From Marivibrio sp040218065 (lineage in GTDB: Bacteria; Pseudomonadota; Alphaproteobacteria; UBA8366; Aestuariispiraceae): 64,000 nucleotides of DNA. The position numbers and the translations under genes are program-made. The notes under the pieces are model-generated. The model was not told where the DNA came from and made no database searches. It worked only from the letters and a program-made list of their open reading frames with translations. The stretch is taken from positions 186,001 to 250,000 of the forward strand of contig NZ_JAVJQE010000007.1 of assembly GCF_040218065.1 (NCBI RefSeq). The letters run 5' to 3'. This document shows positions 1-7,409 of the stretch, one piece after another; position 1 is the stretch's first letter, and every line of letters starts with the position of its first letter.

Positions 1-1328
1 AGCATTCAGGATGGGGCGCGGACCGGCTGGTCAGCGCCGTCTTCGCGCCGACCGCCGGCTGCAAGGAAGACCCCGGGCTGCAGGCCTACGCAGAACGGCT
101 CTCCGCGATGGACGAATCCGCACTGGCGCAGGAGGCGGCGGGCTTCGCGCGCTCGATGCACGACACGGGGCTCGTCTCCGCCTATCACGCCGTCTTCCTG
201 CGCGCGGCGCTCGATCACGGGCCGACCGACCTGCTGCCCGCCGCGCTCGGCTTGTCGGCCACCGGCGCAGACGCCTATCGCTGCTATCGCGATCTGGTGC
301 GCGCGCTGATCGAGCGCGCGATCCACGCCGAGACCGCGCAGTCGGTCTACGGCCTGGCGCTGATGCTGGAGCGCGGCGTGCTGTACCAGCCCTCGGTCGC
401 GCCGGGCCTATGGCGGCAGATCGGGCTGAAGGTCGCCCCCGCCCCGGCGGAACGGCTGCGCCAACGCTACGGCGCGGCCCTGGCGCCGGAGGATTGGCTG
501 CTCGCCGGCGTGATTTCGATGCTGGGCCTGCCGCTCGGCGTCGGGCAAGGCAACAATCCGACCTGTCAGGCGGCCCGGGCGCTCTCCATGTGGGCCTTCA
601 CCGATCCCGACTACCTGTTGCAGATCGTCGCCTGGGCGGCGCGCGACGACGACGTAACTCTCGCGTTCGAAGGACAGCCGATCTCTTCGGCCGAGTCCGG
701 CGCCGGCCTCGCGCTGACGCCGCCGGGCGACGTCGATCCGGTGTCGATCGTCACCGTCCCGCATCTCGACCGGGTTTACGCCGAGATGGGGCGGCGCTGC
801 ATGGATCGCGGCGACGACGCCCACCGCTGGGTGAATCCCGAGATGCACGGCTGGTGGGTCGGGCGCGGCTGCGATCTGGCCGTCGACATCTCGACCGGGA
901 TGCTGGATCGGTTCGACGATTTCGTCCGGCGGTTCTACGCGGTGTACCATCCGCTCTACAACGGCGGGCAGCCGGTTATCCACCCGCAGCCGGCCGGCGT
1001 CGCGGTCACCGACGCAGCCGCGCGGTATGTCGGCTGGCACGCCATATCGATCTATCGCGTCGGGCTGGATCAGACCGGGGAGATGCGCGTCTACTTCTTC
1101 AATCCCAACAACGACAGCGGTCAGGATTGGGGCGACGGCGTCGTGGTGTCGACCGACGGCAAGGGGGAGCGTTTCGGCGAGAGCTCCCTGCCGATCGCCG
1201 ATTTCGCCGCGCGCCTTTATCTTTTCCACTACGACCCGCTGGAGGTCGGCCAGGCCGAGCGCGTGCCGGCCGAGGAGGTCGCCGCGATCGAAGCGGCCGC
1301 GCGCCGCAGCTGGGCCGCCGACCGCTGA
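1..1328 (+). CDS. Hypothetical protein, 5' truncated by window edge
   Basis: The reading frame is open from base 3 of the window, so the true start lies upstream; the first internal ATG is at 108. About 440 residues are visible and no catalytic motif or named domain is recognised. The C-terminal third reads like a compact globular domain: HAISIYRVG, then MRVYFFNPNNDSG and RLYLFHYDP. That could be a papain-like or peptidase-like fold, but this is only an impression. No signal peptide can be judged. The stop codon sits inside a small palindrome shared with the convergent methyltransferase gene. Coding is supported by the smooth, non-repetitive protein composition and GC3 pattern. Function unknown. 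Confidence 0.7.
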   Translation, partial: HSGWGADRLVSAVFAPTAGCKEDPGLQAYAERLSAMDESALAQEAAGFARSMHDTGLVSAYHAVFLRAALDHGPTDLLPAALGLSATGADAYRCYRDLVRALIERAIHAETAQSVYGLALMLERGVLYQPSVAPGLWRQIGLKVAPAPAERLRQRYGAALAPEDWLLAGVISMLGLPLGVGQGNNPTCQAARALSMWAFTDPDYLLQIVAWAARDDDVTLAFEGQPISSAESGAGLALTPPGDVDPVSIVTVPHLDRVYAEMGRRCMDRGDDAHRWVNPEMHGWWVGRGCDLAVDISTGMLDRFDDFVRRFYAVYHPLYNGGQPVIHPQPAGVAVTDAAARYVGWHAISIYRVGLDQTGEMRVYFFNPNNDSGQDWGDGVVVSTDGKGERFGESSLPIADFAARLYLFHYDPLEVGQAERVPAEEVAAIEAAARRSWAADR

Positions 1329-1342
1329 CGGGTCAGCGTTTT
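1324..1342. terminator. Small palindrome between convergent genes
   Basis: GCTGAC-GG-GTCAGC (1324-1337) is a perfect inverted repeat containing the stop codons of both convergent genes: TGA at 1326-1328 on plus and TGA at 1335-1333 on minus. Four T residues follow on the plus strand. The stem is short, so function as a terminator is possible but weak. Confidence 0.35.
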
Positions 1343-2559
1343 ACAAACAATTTGGAAAAGCCGTTCGTCGGGCGCCAGAAGGCCTCGATGCGCGCCTTGA
1401 ACGTCGCTTTGTCGGGGCGATCCGGCAGGTGACGACGGATCTTTTCCAGGTTCCGCTTGCCGTCGATCAGCCGCGCCAGATCAGCCGCGCCCTCCGGCAA
1501 AGGACACGAGATCTGCAACCCGTCGATCGTGAGCGGCAGGGTGCGGGCGCCCTTCGGCATGGCGTGAAACAGCCGCATCGTCTCTGCGTCGCGCCAAACG
1601 GGGATCGCCTCCGGCGTCAGGCCGGGCGCGCTCGGCGCGGGGCGCTCGGCGCGCGTCGCATAGAGGATATGCTTGCGCATGTTGCCCGCCAGCGCCTCGG
1701 CGAGCGCGGCGCGCGCGCCGGGGATCATCCTCTGCGCGGCCCGCCCCTCCTGCGCCGGCAGATACAAGGCCGGATCGTAGCGCAGCGGGTCTATCCAAGT
1801 GACCAGCGCAAGGCCGGCCGACTCGATTTCCGTCAGGAGCCGGTCGGCGCGATACGCCCGGTCCGTCGAATGGAGCAGCAGGTCGTAGAGCCCGGCCTCG
1901 CTGTCCAGGTGGTCTTTGAGCAGCGGGTTGCGCCGAAATCGATTGGTCGCCGGAAGGGCCGCCAGCACGCGCCGCGCGACAGCGATCCTCTCGTCGGGCG
2001 GCAGGTCCTCCGGCGCCAGGCGGCGCAGGCTTTCCTGCAATTCGTAGACCCCGCTGCGTCCGAATTCCGCATAGACCATGAGGCCCAGCCCGCCCTGGGG
2101 CGCAAGGCTCTCCGCCAAGGCGCGGAAGCCGGCCGCCGGCTCGTCGAGGTGATGCAGCACGCCGCAGCAGTCGATGTAGTCGAAGGGACCCTCGGCCGCA
2201 GCGATCTCCGGCGCCTCCAGCAGCGAGCGCCGCTCGATCCGCACGCGATCTTCGAGGCCGCGCGCGGCGAGGCGCGCCCGCGCGAGCGCAATCGAGGCCT
2301 CTGAGAGGTCCAGACCCGTGATCGCGGCGTCGACGCCCGCATCCGCGGTCTGTTGCGCCAGCATCACCAATGCGTCGCCCGTACCGCAGCCGGCGACGAG
2401 GATCCGCATCGGCTCTTTAGGCGTGCGGCCCGCGAACAGGTGGTGCAGCAGTTCGGGCCAATGGCTGGGGCTGCCGGTCACCAGGCGCTTGGCCTCGTCG
2501 GCCGGATCGCGCGCCGGATAGGGAAGCGCCTCGTACTGCGCTTGAACCTGATCGTTCAC
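1333..2559 (-). CDS. Class I SAM-dependent methyltransferase
   Basis: Predicted cytosolic methyltransferase of 408 residues. The N-terminal half is a Rossmann methyltransferase: motif I VAGCGTGD near residue 55, an acidic motif II (GLDLSEASI), and the post-motif DYIDCCGVLHHLDEP typical of Methyltransf_11/25 families. The C-terminal half, with GLYDLLLHSTDRAY and KHILYATR, is an accessory region seen in a family of uncharacterised bacterial methyltransferases that begin YEALPYPxRDP. Start is GTG at 2559, only three bases after the stop of the upstream oxidoreductase gene, so the two are probably cotranscribed. Substrate cannot be read from the sequence. Confidence 0.85.
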   Translation of the reverse strand: MNDQVQAQYEALPYPARDPADEAKRLVTGSPSHWPELLHHLFAGRTPKEPMRILVAGCGTGDALVMLAQQTADAGVDAAITGLDLSEASIALARARLAARGLEDRVRIERRSLLEAPEIAAAEGPFDYIDCCGVLHHLDEPAAGFRALAESLAPQGGLGLMVYAEFGRSGVYELQESLRRLAPEDLPPDERIAVARRVLAALPATNRFRRNPLLKDHLDSEAGLYDLLLHSTDRAYRADRLLTEIESAGLALVTWIDPLRYDPALYLPAQEGRAAQRMIPGARAALAEALAGNMRKHILYATRAERPAPSAPGLTPEAIPVWRDAETMRLFHAMPKGARTLPLTIDGLQISCPLPEGAADLARLIDGKRNLEKIRRHLPDRPDKATFKARIEAFWRPTNGFSKLFVKR

Positions 2560-2562
2560 GCC

Positions 2563-3576
2563 TTACGTCCCGCCTGCGATTTCGATCAACACCTTGCCCG
2601 CGACGCCGCGCTCGGCCAGCGCGCGGTACGCGTCCGCCGCCCGGTCGAGCGGAAAGCGCGCGCCGATCTCGGGCTGCAAGCGATGCTGCTCGAACATCTC
2701 GTAAAGCGCATGGAAGCTGTCGCGATGGACTTGCGGCGCCGCCTGCGCATAGGCACCCCAATAGAACCCGAGCGCGTCGATGTTCTTCACCAGGAGCCGG
2801 TTGGCCGCGATCTGCGGGACGTCCCCGGCGGCGAAGCCGATCACCAGCAGGCGCCCTTCGAAGGCCAGCGCCCGCTGCGCGGCCTCGAAGGCCGCGCCGC
2901 CGACGGGATCGAACGCCACGTCGGCGCCGGCCTTGCCGCGTTCGGCGGCGATCGTCTTGACGGCCTCGCGCAGATCCTCCGTGCGATAGTCGACGATGTG
3001 ATCGGCGCCGTGCGCCTTGGCGCGGGCCAGCTTGTCCGGCCCGCCGGCCGCAGCGATCACCGTCGCGCCCAGCGCCTTGCCGACCGCGACCGCGGCAAGC
3101 CCCACGCCGCCGCCCGCCCCCGTCACCAGCAACAGCTCCCCCGCCCGCAGGCGCGCGCGGCGCGTCAGCCCTACATGCGCCGTGCCGAAGGCGATCGGCA
3201 GCGCCGCGCCGTCGGCCAATGCGATCTGCGGCGGCAGCTGCAGGCAGGCCGCATCGCGCACAAGCGCCCGCTCGGCGAAGGCGCCCGATCCGGCGAAGGC
3301 TGCAACCCGGTCGCCGACAAAGACGCCGTCGACCTTGCGGCCGACGGCGCGGACCGTACCCGAAAGCTCCATCCCGGCGGTGAAGGGGACCTCCGGCGTC
3401 GCCTGATAGGCCCCGGTCAGCATCAGCAAATCGGCGAAATTCAACGCCCCCGCGACGACGTCGATCAGCACCTCGCCCTCCCCCGGCGCGTCCGGGGCCG
3501 GGGTCTTCTCGACCGTCAGGGCGGCGATTCCCGCCGCCGCGTCCTTCGCCCGTCCGACGACCTTGAGCGCGCGCAT
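2563..3576 (-). CDS. NADPH:quinone oxidoreductase (zinc-free MDR family)
   Basis: Medium-chain dehydrogenase/reductase of 337 residues, the normal length for QOR-type enzymes. It has a GroES-like N-terminus (EVLIDVVAGALNFADLLMLTGAYQ), a conserved MELSGTV segment, and a cofactor loop of GAGGGVGLAAVAVGKALGA. The structural-zinc cysteine cluster of alcohol dehydrogenases is absent, which fits quinone or enoyl reductases using NADPH. The likely reaction is reduction of quinones or alpha,beta-unsaturated carbonyls in the cytosol. It precedes the methyltransferase gene in a probable two-gene unit. The exact substrate is not inferable. Confidence 0.88.
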   Translation of the reverse strand: MRALKVVGRAKDAAAGIAALTVEKTPAPDAPGEGEVLIDVVAGALNFADLLMLTGAYQATPEVPFTAGMELSGTVRAVGRKVDGVFVGDRVAAFAGSGAFAERALVRDAACLQLPPQIALADGAALPIAFGTAHVGLTRRARLRAGELLLVTGAGGGVGLAAVAVGKALGATVIAAAGGPDKLARAKAHGADHIVDYRTEDLREAVKTIAAERGKAGADVAFDPVGGAAFEAAQRALAFEGRLLVIGFAAGDVPQIAANRLLVKNIDALGFYWGAYAQAAPQVHRDSFHALYEMFEQHRLQPEIGARFPLDRAADAYRALAERGVAGKVLIEIAGGT

Positions 3577-3603
3577 CTTTCGTCTCCCCGGCGCTCGCCG
3601 CCG

Positions 3604-4656
3604 CTAGAAGCTGAGCCAGCCGGCCGCCGGGCGGATCGCGCCCACCGCAGTTCCCCGGCGGTTTTCGATCGGCCGCTCGATGAAGCGGCGCACGGTCTCG
3701 TCGGCCACATCGTCCAGCACCCCGATGGTGCGCAGCGCCGCGACCAGCATGATCTCGGCCGCGCGCCCGGCGCCGTCGTCGCATTTCAGCGCGACGCCGA
3801 GGCCGTAGTCGGGAACCGCCGCGCAGAAGACGCCTTCCGCCCCCGTCTTCACGAACACCCGCGGCGCCGTCGCGGCCATGAAATCGGTGCAGAAACGCCC
3901 CGTCCCGGCGACCATGAAGGGCTCGGCGAAGACCGCGCGCCGCAGCCGCAAGGCCGCGTCGGCGCGATGGTCGGGCATCCCTTCGCCCGTGCCGAACAGC
4001 GCGAAGGCGAAGGCGAGATTTTCCAGCGGGATCGCCCAGGTCGGCACGGAGCAGCCGTCGATCCCGACCGCCGCGCGCGCCAGATCGAGGCCCGTCAGGG
4101 TCTCCAGCACGCCCATGATGCGCTGCTGCACCGGATGGGTGCGATCGGTGTAGCCCTTGGGATCGATCCCGAGCTGGCGGGCCAGCGCGACCATGCCGGC
4201 GTGCTTGCCGGAACAATTATTGTGCCGCTGGTCGGGGGCCTGGCCGGCGATCGCCAGGGCGTGCGCGGCCGCTTGGCTGTAGGGCCAATGGACGCCGCAT
4301 TCCAGCGCGCTTTCCTCCAGACCGCAGGCGGCCAGCATCGCGCCCGCGGTCTCGACGTGGCGCGGCTCCCCCTCGTGGCTGGAGCAGGCGAGCGCCAGCG
4401 CCGCGTCGTCGAAGCCGAAGGCGTCGGCCGCGCCGGTTTCGACCAGCGGCAGCGCCTGCAGCGCCTTGATGGCGGATCGCGGGAAGATCGGCCGCTGGAT
4501 GTCGCCCCAGGCCGCCTGAACCTGGCCGCGCACGTCGACGATCGCGGCCGCGCCGCGATGGCGGCTTTCGACAACGCCGCCGCGCGTGACCTCGACGGTG
4601 ATGGGATTGGCGCCGGCGGCGTCGGCGGACGCCTCGATGGAGACCTCGTGGGGCAT
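3604..4656 (-). CDS. L-asparaginase II family (thermolabile, AnsA-like)
   Basis: Protein of 350 residues matching the asparaginase_II family first described from Rhizobium etli, which hydrolyses L-asparagine to aspartate and ammonia. Recognisable conserved segments are the N-terminal VTRGGVVESRHRG, PIFPRSAIKALQALP, the ALACSSHEGEPRHV block, NNCSGKHAGM and DGCSVPTWAIPL. ATG at 4656 is chosen because the family core begins within twenty residues; the longer open frame upstream runs into the promoter and antisense of the next gene. It is distinct from the periplasmic EcAII type: no signal peptide and no TGGTI motif. It is divergent from the TrmH-family gene with about 130 bases between. Confidence 0.9.
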   Translation of the reverse strand: MPHEVSIEASADAAGANPITVEVTRGGVVESRHRGAAAIVDVRGQVQAAWGDIQRPIFPRSAIKALQALPLVETGAADAFGFDDAALALACSSHEGEPRHVETAGAMLAACGLEESALECGVHWPYSQAAAHALAIAGQAPDQRHNNCSGKHAGMVALARQLGIDPKGYTDRTHPVQQRIMGVLETLTGLDLARAAVGIDGCSVPTWAIPLENLAFAFALFGTGEGMPDHRADAALRLRRAVFAEPFMVAGTGRFCTDFMAATAPRVFVKTGAEGVFCAAVPDYGLGVALKCDDGAGRAAEIMLVAALRTIGVLDDVADETVRRFIERPIENRRGTAVGAIRPAAGWLSF

Positions 4657-4785
4657 GGAACTCGTCGCGTGCTCAAAGCCGAAGGGTGCGCCGCGACAGT
4701 GCCTCGCCGTTCCCCCGCTTGCAAGACGCGCCGCCGGCGGCGTAGGTAGAGGCGCAGGCATGACGGCAGGAGCGGCGAGGCGCCC

Positions 4786-5334
4786 ATGACGCAGATGCGC
4801 GGCTATTTCGGCGTCGGGGTGGAGCGGCTTTCCAAGCCGCGGAACGCCGGCGCGATCTTCCGCACCGCCCACGCTTTCGGGGCGAGCTTCCTGTTCGGGA
4901 TCGACGCCGACGTCAATCTGCGCACGGTGCATCAAACCGACACGTCGGCCACCGCCCGTCAGGCGCCCTTGTGGGAGTTCCCGTCGGTCGAGGCGCTCGA
5001 CCTGCCCAAGGGCTGCCGGCTGGTCGGGATCGAGCTGACCGAGGACGCCGTCGCGCTGCCGAGCTTCCGCCATCCGGCGCAGGCGGCCTACATTTTGGGA
5101 ACGGAGCGCGACTCGCTCTCGCCGGCGTTGCAGGCGCGGTGCGATTTCATCGTGCAGATTCCGACGCAGTTCTGCGTCAACGTCTCGATCGCCTGCGCGG
5201 TCACCCTCTACGACCGGATGTTGAGCCGCGGGCGCTTCGCCGAACGCCCCGTACGCCCCGGCGGCCCGACCGAAGAGCGCCCGGCCCACGTCCACGGCGG
5301 GATCTTCAGCCGGGTCGGGAAGGGCGTGGGGTGA
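4786..5334 (+). CDS. TrmH/SpoU-family RNA 2'-O-methyltransferase
   Basis: Knotted SPOUT methyltransferase of 182 residues. The three SpoU signatures are visible: motif 1 SKPRNAGAIFRTAHAFGA, motif 2 YILGTERDSLSP, and motif 3 IPTQFCVNVSIACAVTLYDRM. It lacks the N-terminal RNA-binding extension of TrmH/RlmB, so it is a minimal catalytic unit resembling TrmL-type enzymes. The expected role is ribose methylation of a tRNA or rRNA using SAM in the cytosol. The usual invariant Asn-Ser of motif 3 is N-V-S here, within the range seen in the family. It is an isolated gene; the target nucleotide cannot be assigned. Confidence 0.88.
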   Translation: MTQMRGYFGVGVERLSKPRNAGAIFRTAHAFGASFLFGIDADVNLRTVHQTDTSATARQAPLWEFPSVEALDLPKGCRLVGIELTEDAVALPSFRHPAQAAYILGTERDSLSPALQARCDFIVQIPTQFCVNVSIACAVTLYDRMLSRGRFAERPVRPGGPTEERPAHVHGGIFSRVGKGVG

Positions 5335-5428
5335 TGCGCGACGCTCCCCTTCGGGAGAGGTCGGCCGCGATGGGCGGCCGGGTGAGGGGGCTCCCGCCTA
5401 CGCGTCGCTCCTCAGTCGGCGCGGCCTC
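5335..5428. repeat. Intergenic palindromic (REP-like) element
   Basis: The short gap after the TrmH-type gene contains CTCCCCTTCGGGAGAGG followed by CGGCCGCGATGGGCGGCCG and a GGGTGAGGGG segment, a nested hairpin organisation common in alphaproteobacterial intergenic repeats. A related motif with GGGAGAGGGT and an ACTCACCCGC tail appears at 29738-29776. The function of such elements is generally unknown; some serve as mRNA 3' ends. Confidence 0.45.
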
Positions 5429-6958
5429 TCACCCCGCGCTCAACGCGATCCGCCGATAGCTCAGCGCCTCGGCGATGTGCAGACGGCGCACCTGCTCCTC
5501 CCCCTCCATGTCGGCCAACGTGCGGGCGACGCGCAGGACCCGATGATAGCCGCGCGCGGAAAGCCGCAGGCGCTCCGCCGCCTCGGACAGCAGGCGCCGG
5601 CCGGGCTCGTCCGGCGCGGCGATCGCCTCCAGCAGCCGCCCGTCGGCGTGGGCGTTGCTGCGCACGCCGGCGGCCGCGGCGTCGTCCAACGCCTCGTAGC
5701 GCGCGCTCTGGCGGGCGCGCGCGGCGGCGACTCGCGCGGCCACCTGGACGCTGCCCTCGGCCGGCGGCGGCAGCGACAGATCGGCGGCCGAGACGGCGGG
5801 CACGTCGACATGCAGGTCGATCCGGTCGAACAGCGGGCCCGAGATCTTCGACTGATAGTCCATCGCGCAGCGCGGCGCGCGGGTGCAGGCCCGCTCCGGA
5901 TCGTCGAGATAGCCGCAGCGGCACGGGTTCATCGCCGCCGTCAGCTGCACGCGCGCGGGATATGTCACATGGGCGTTGACCCGCGCGACCACGGCGCGGC
6001 CGGTCTCCAGCGGCTGGCGCAAGCTCTCCAGCGCCTGGCGCTGGAACTCCGGCAGTTCGTCGAGGAACAACACGCCGTTGTGGGCCAGCGAGATCTCCCC
6101 CGGCTTCGCCCGCTGGCCGCCGCCGACCAGCGCGGGCGTGGAGGCCGAATGGTGCGGATCGCGGAACGGGCGCGTGCGGCTCAACCGCCCGTCCTCCAGC
6201 AGTCCCGCAACGGAGTGGATCATCGAGCATTCGAGCGCCTCGGCCGCGCTCATCGGCGGCAGGATGCCGGGCAGACGCGCGGCCAGCATCGACTTGCCGG
6301 CCCCGGGCGGGCCGACCATCAGCAGGTTATGGCCCCCGCTGGCCGCGACCTCCAGCGCGCGCTTGGCGCTTTCCTGGCCTTTGATGTCGGCGAGGTCGGG
6401 CGGATCGGCCCGCGGCGGGGCCAGCTTCGCCTCCGGCGCCGGCAGGACGCTAGAGCCCTTGAAGTGATTGATCAGCGCGATCAGGCTCGGCGCGGCCAGG
6501 ATCTCCAGATCGCCGGCCCAGGCGGCCTCCCCGCCCTGGGCGGCGGGGCAGATCAGCCCCTTCTCCTCCGCATTCGCGGCCATCGCGGCCGGCAGCACGC
6601 CGGCGACGCCCGTGATCGCCCCGTCGAGCGCCAATTCGCCCAGCGCCACATACTCGACCAAGCGGTCGGCCGACAGGATCTCCATCGCCGCCAGCAGGCC
6701 GAGCGCGATCGGCAGATCGAAGTGGCTGCCCTCCTTCGGCACGTCGGCGGGCGAGAGATTGACGGTGATTCGCTTGGGCGGCAGGCCGAGGCCGATGGCG
6801 GTCAGCGCGCCGCGCACCCGCTCCTTCGATTCGGCGACCGCCTTGTCCGGCAGACCGACCAGCGCAAAGCCCGGCATGCCGGCCGACATCTGCACCTGCA
6901 CGTCGATCGGCAGCGTGTCGATCCCTAAGAACGAAACGGTGGAGGCCCGCGCAACCAT
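5429..6958 (-). CDS. comM: YifB/ComM family Mg-chelatase-like AAA+ ATPase
   Basis: Protein of 509 residues, the usual length for ComM, an AAA+ helicase that promotes branch migration when incoming single-stranded DNA is integrated during natural transformation. Visible parts are the N-terminal Lon-like ChlI domain (SAGMPGFALVGLPDKAVAESKERVR), Walker A GPPGAGKSMLA, Walker B LFLDELPEF, the CPCR-like zinc-binding segment MNPCRCGYLDDPERACTRAPRC and the C-terminal Mg_chelatase_C region ending HIAEALSYRRI. The start at 6958 (MVARASTVSFLG) matches the family start. Close homologues occur in non-transformable bacteria, so competence is not implied. Confidence 0.93.
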   Translation of the reverse strand: MVARASTVSFLGIDTLPIDVQVQMSAGMPGFALVGLPDKAVAESKERVRGALTAIGLGLPPKRITVNLSPADVPKEGSHFDLPIALGLLAAMEILSADRLVEYVALGELALDGAITGVAGVLPAAMAANAEEKGLICPAAQGGEAAWAGDLEILAAPSLIALINHFKGSSVLPAPEAKLAPPRADPPDLADIKGQESAKRALEVAASGGHNLLMVGPPGAGKSMLAARLPGILPPMSAAEALECSMIHSVAGLLEDGRLSRTRPFRDPHHSASTPALVGGGQRAKPGEISLAHNGVLFLDELPEFQRQALESLRQPLETGRAVVARVNAHVTYPARVQLTAAMNPCRCGYLDDPERACTRAPRCAMDYQSKISGPLFDRIDLHVDVPAVSAADLSLPPPAEGSVQVAARVAAARARQSARYEALDDAAAAGVRSNAHADGRLLEAIAAPDEPGRRLLSEAAERLRLSARGYHRVLRVARTLADMEGEEQVRRLHIAEALSYRRIALSAG

Positions 6959-7333
6959 AGGGGGCCTTATGGCGCCCTTTTCGCGGCGCGTCATGCGGAA
7001 AATGCACGCGAGGACCGCCTTTGCGCCCCCTGAACCGGCCTTCCGGCGACAAGACGTCGCGCCGGCGCCGGTTCTCCCGGCTCTCCGCTGCGCTCCGGGG
7101 GGGATGACGGGCTGTGTGCGAAGAGCACCGGACAGGACCTCGGCCCGGACTCGATCCGGGCCGACCGGTGTCGGAGGTCGCTCCAGCGCCGGGCGTCCCG
7201 TCTCCGGATCGCGGCCCGGAGGCGCGGGGGCGCAAGACAAAGGCGCGGCCGATCGACCGACGCCGCCCGCCCGCGATCCGTGCTTGCAAAGCGCGCGCGT
7301 CCCCCCTATTTTCCGCGCCGTCCGAGCGACAGG
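6959..7333. other. Gene-free interval with REP-like hairpin upstream of tRNA-Thr
   Basis: No credible gene is seen in these 375 bases. They contain a perfect hairpin at 7141-7163 (CGGCCCGGA, loop CTCGA, TCCGGGCCG), resembling the widespread alphaproteobacterial intergenic repeats built around a GGACTCGATCC core. Promoter elements for the tRNA are expected close to 7334 but none is convincing by eye. Confidence 0.5.
7141..7163. repeat. Perfect 9-bp-arm intergenic hairpin
   Basis: CGGCCCGGA and TCCGGGCCG flank the loop CTCGA. There is no T tract, so it is more likely a dispersed palindromic repeat than a terminator. It is similar in style to common 'CCGGACTTGATCCGG' repeats of alphaproteobacteria. 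Confidence 0.5.
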
Positions 7334-7409
7334 GCCGCCTTAGCTCAGTTGGTAGAGCATCGCATTCGTAATGCGGGGGTCGCGTGTTCGAGTCACGCAG
7401 GCGGCACCA
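7334..7409 (+). tRNA. tRNA-Thr (anticodon CGU)
   Basis: This is a 76-nt cloverleaf. The acceptor GCCGCCT pairs with AGGCGGC, followed by discriminator A and an encoded CCA. The D arm carries AGCTCAGTTGGTAGAGCA. The anticodon stem TCGCA/TGCGG encloses loop TTCGTAA with anticodon CGT, which reads ACG (threonine). The T arm contains GTTCGAGTC. The gene is complete and its 3' end is the insertion point of the mobile island. The last 17 bases are also read antisense as the final codons of the recombinase gene. Confidence 0.97.

Noticed and set aside
2353..4749. Very long plus-strand open frame (798 codons) opposite the methyltransferase, oxidoreductase and asparaginase genes
   Set aside because: Arg/Gln/His/Ala-rich low-information sequence; it is the high-GC antisense shadow of three recognisable proteins.
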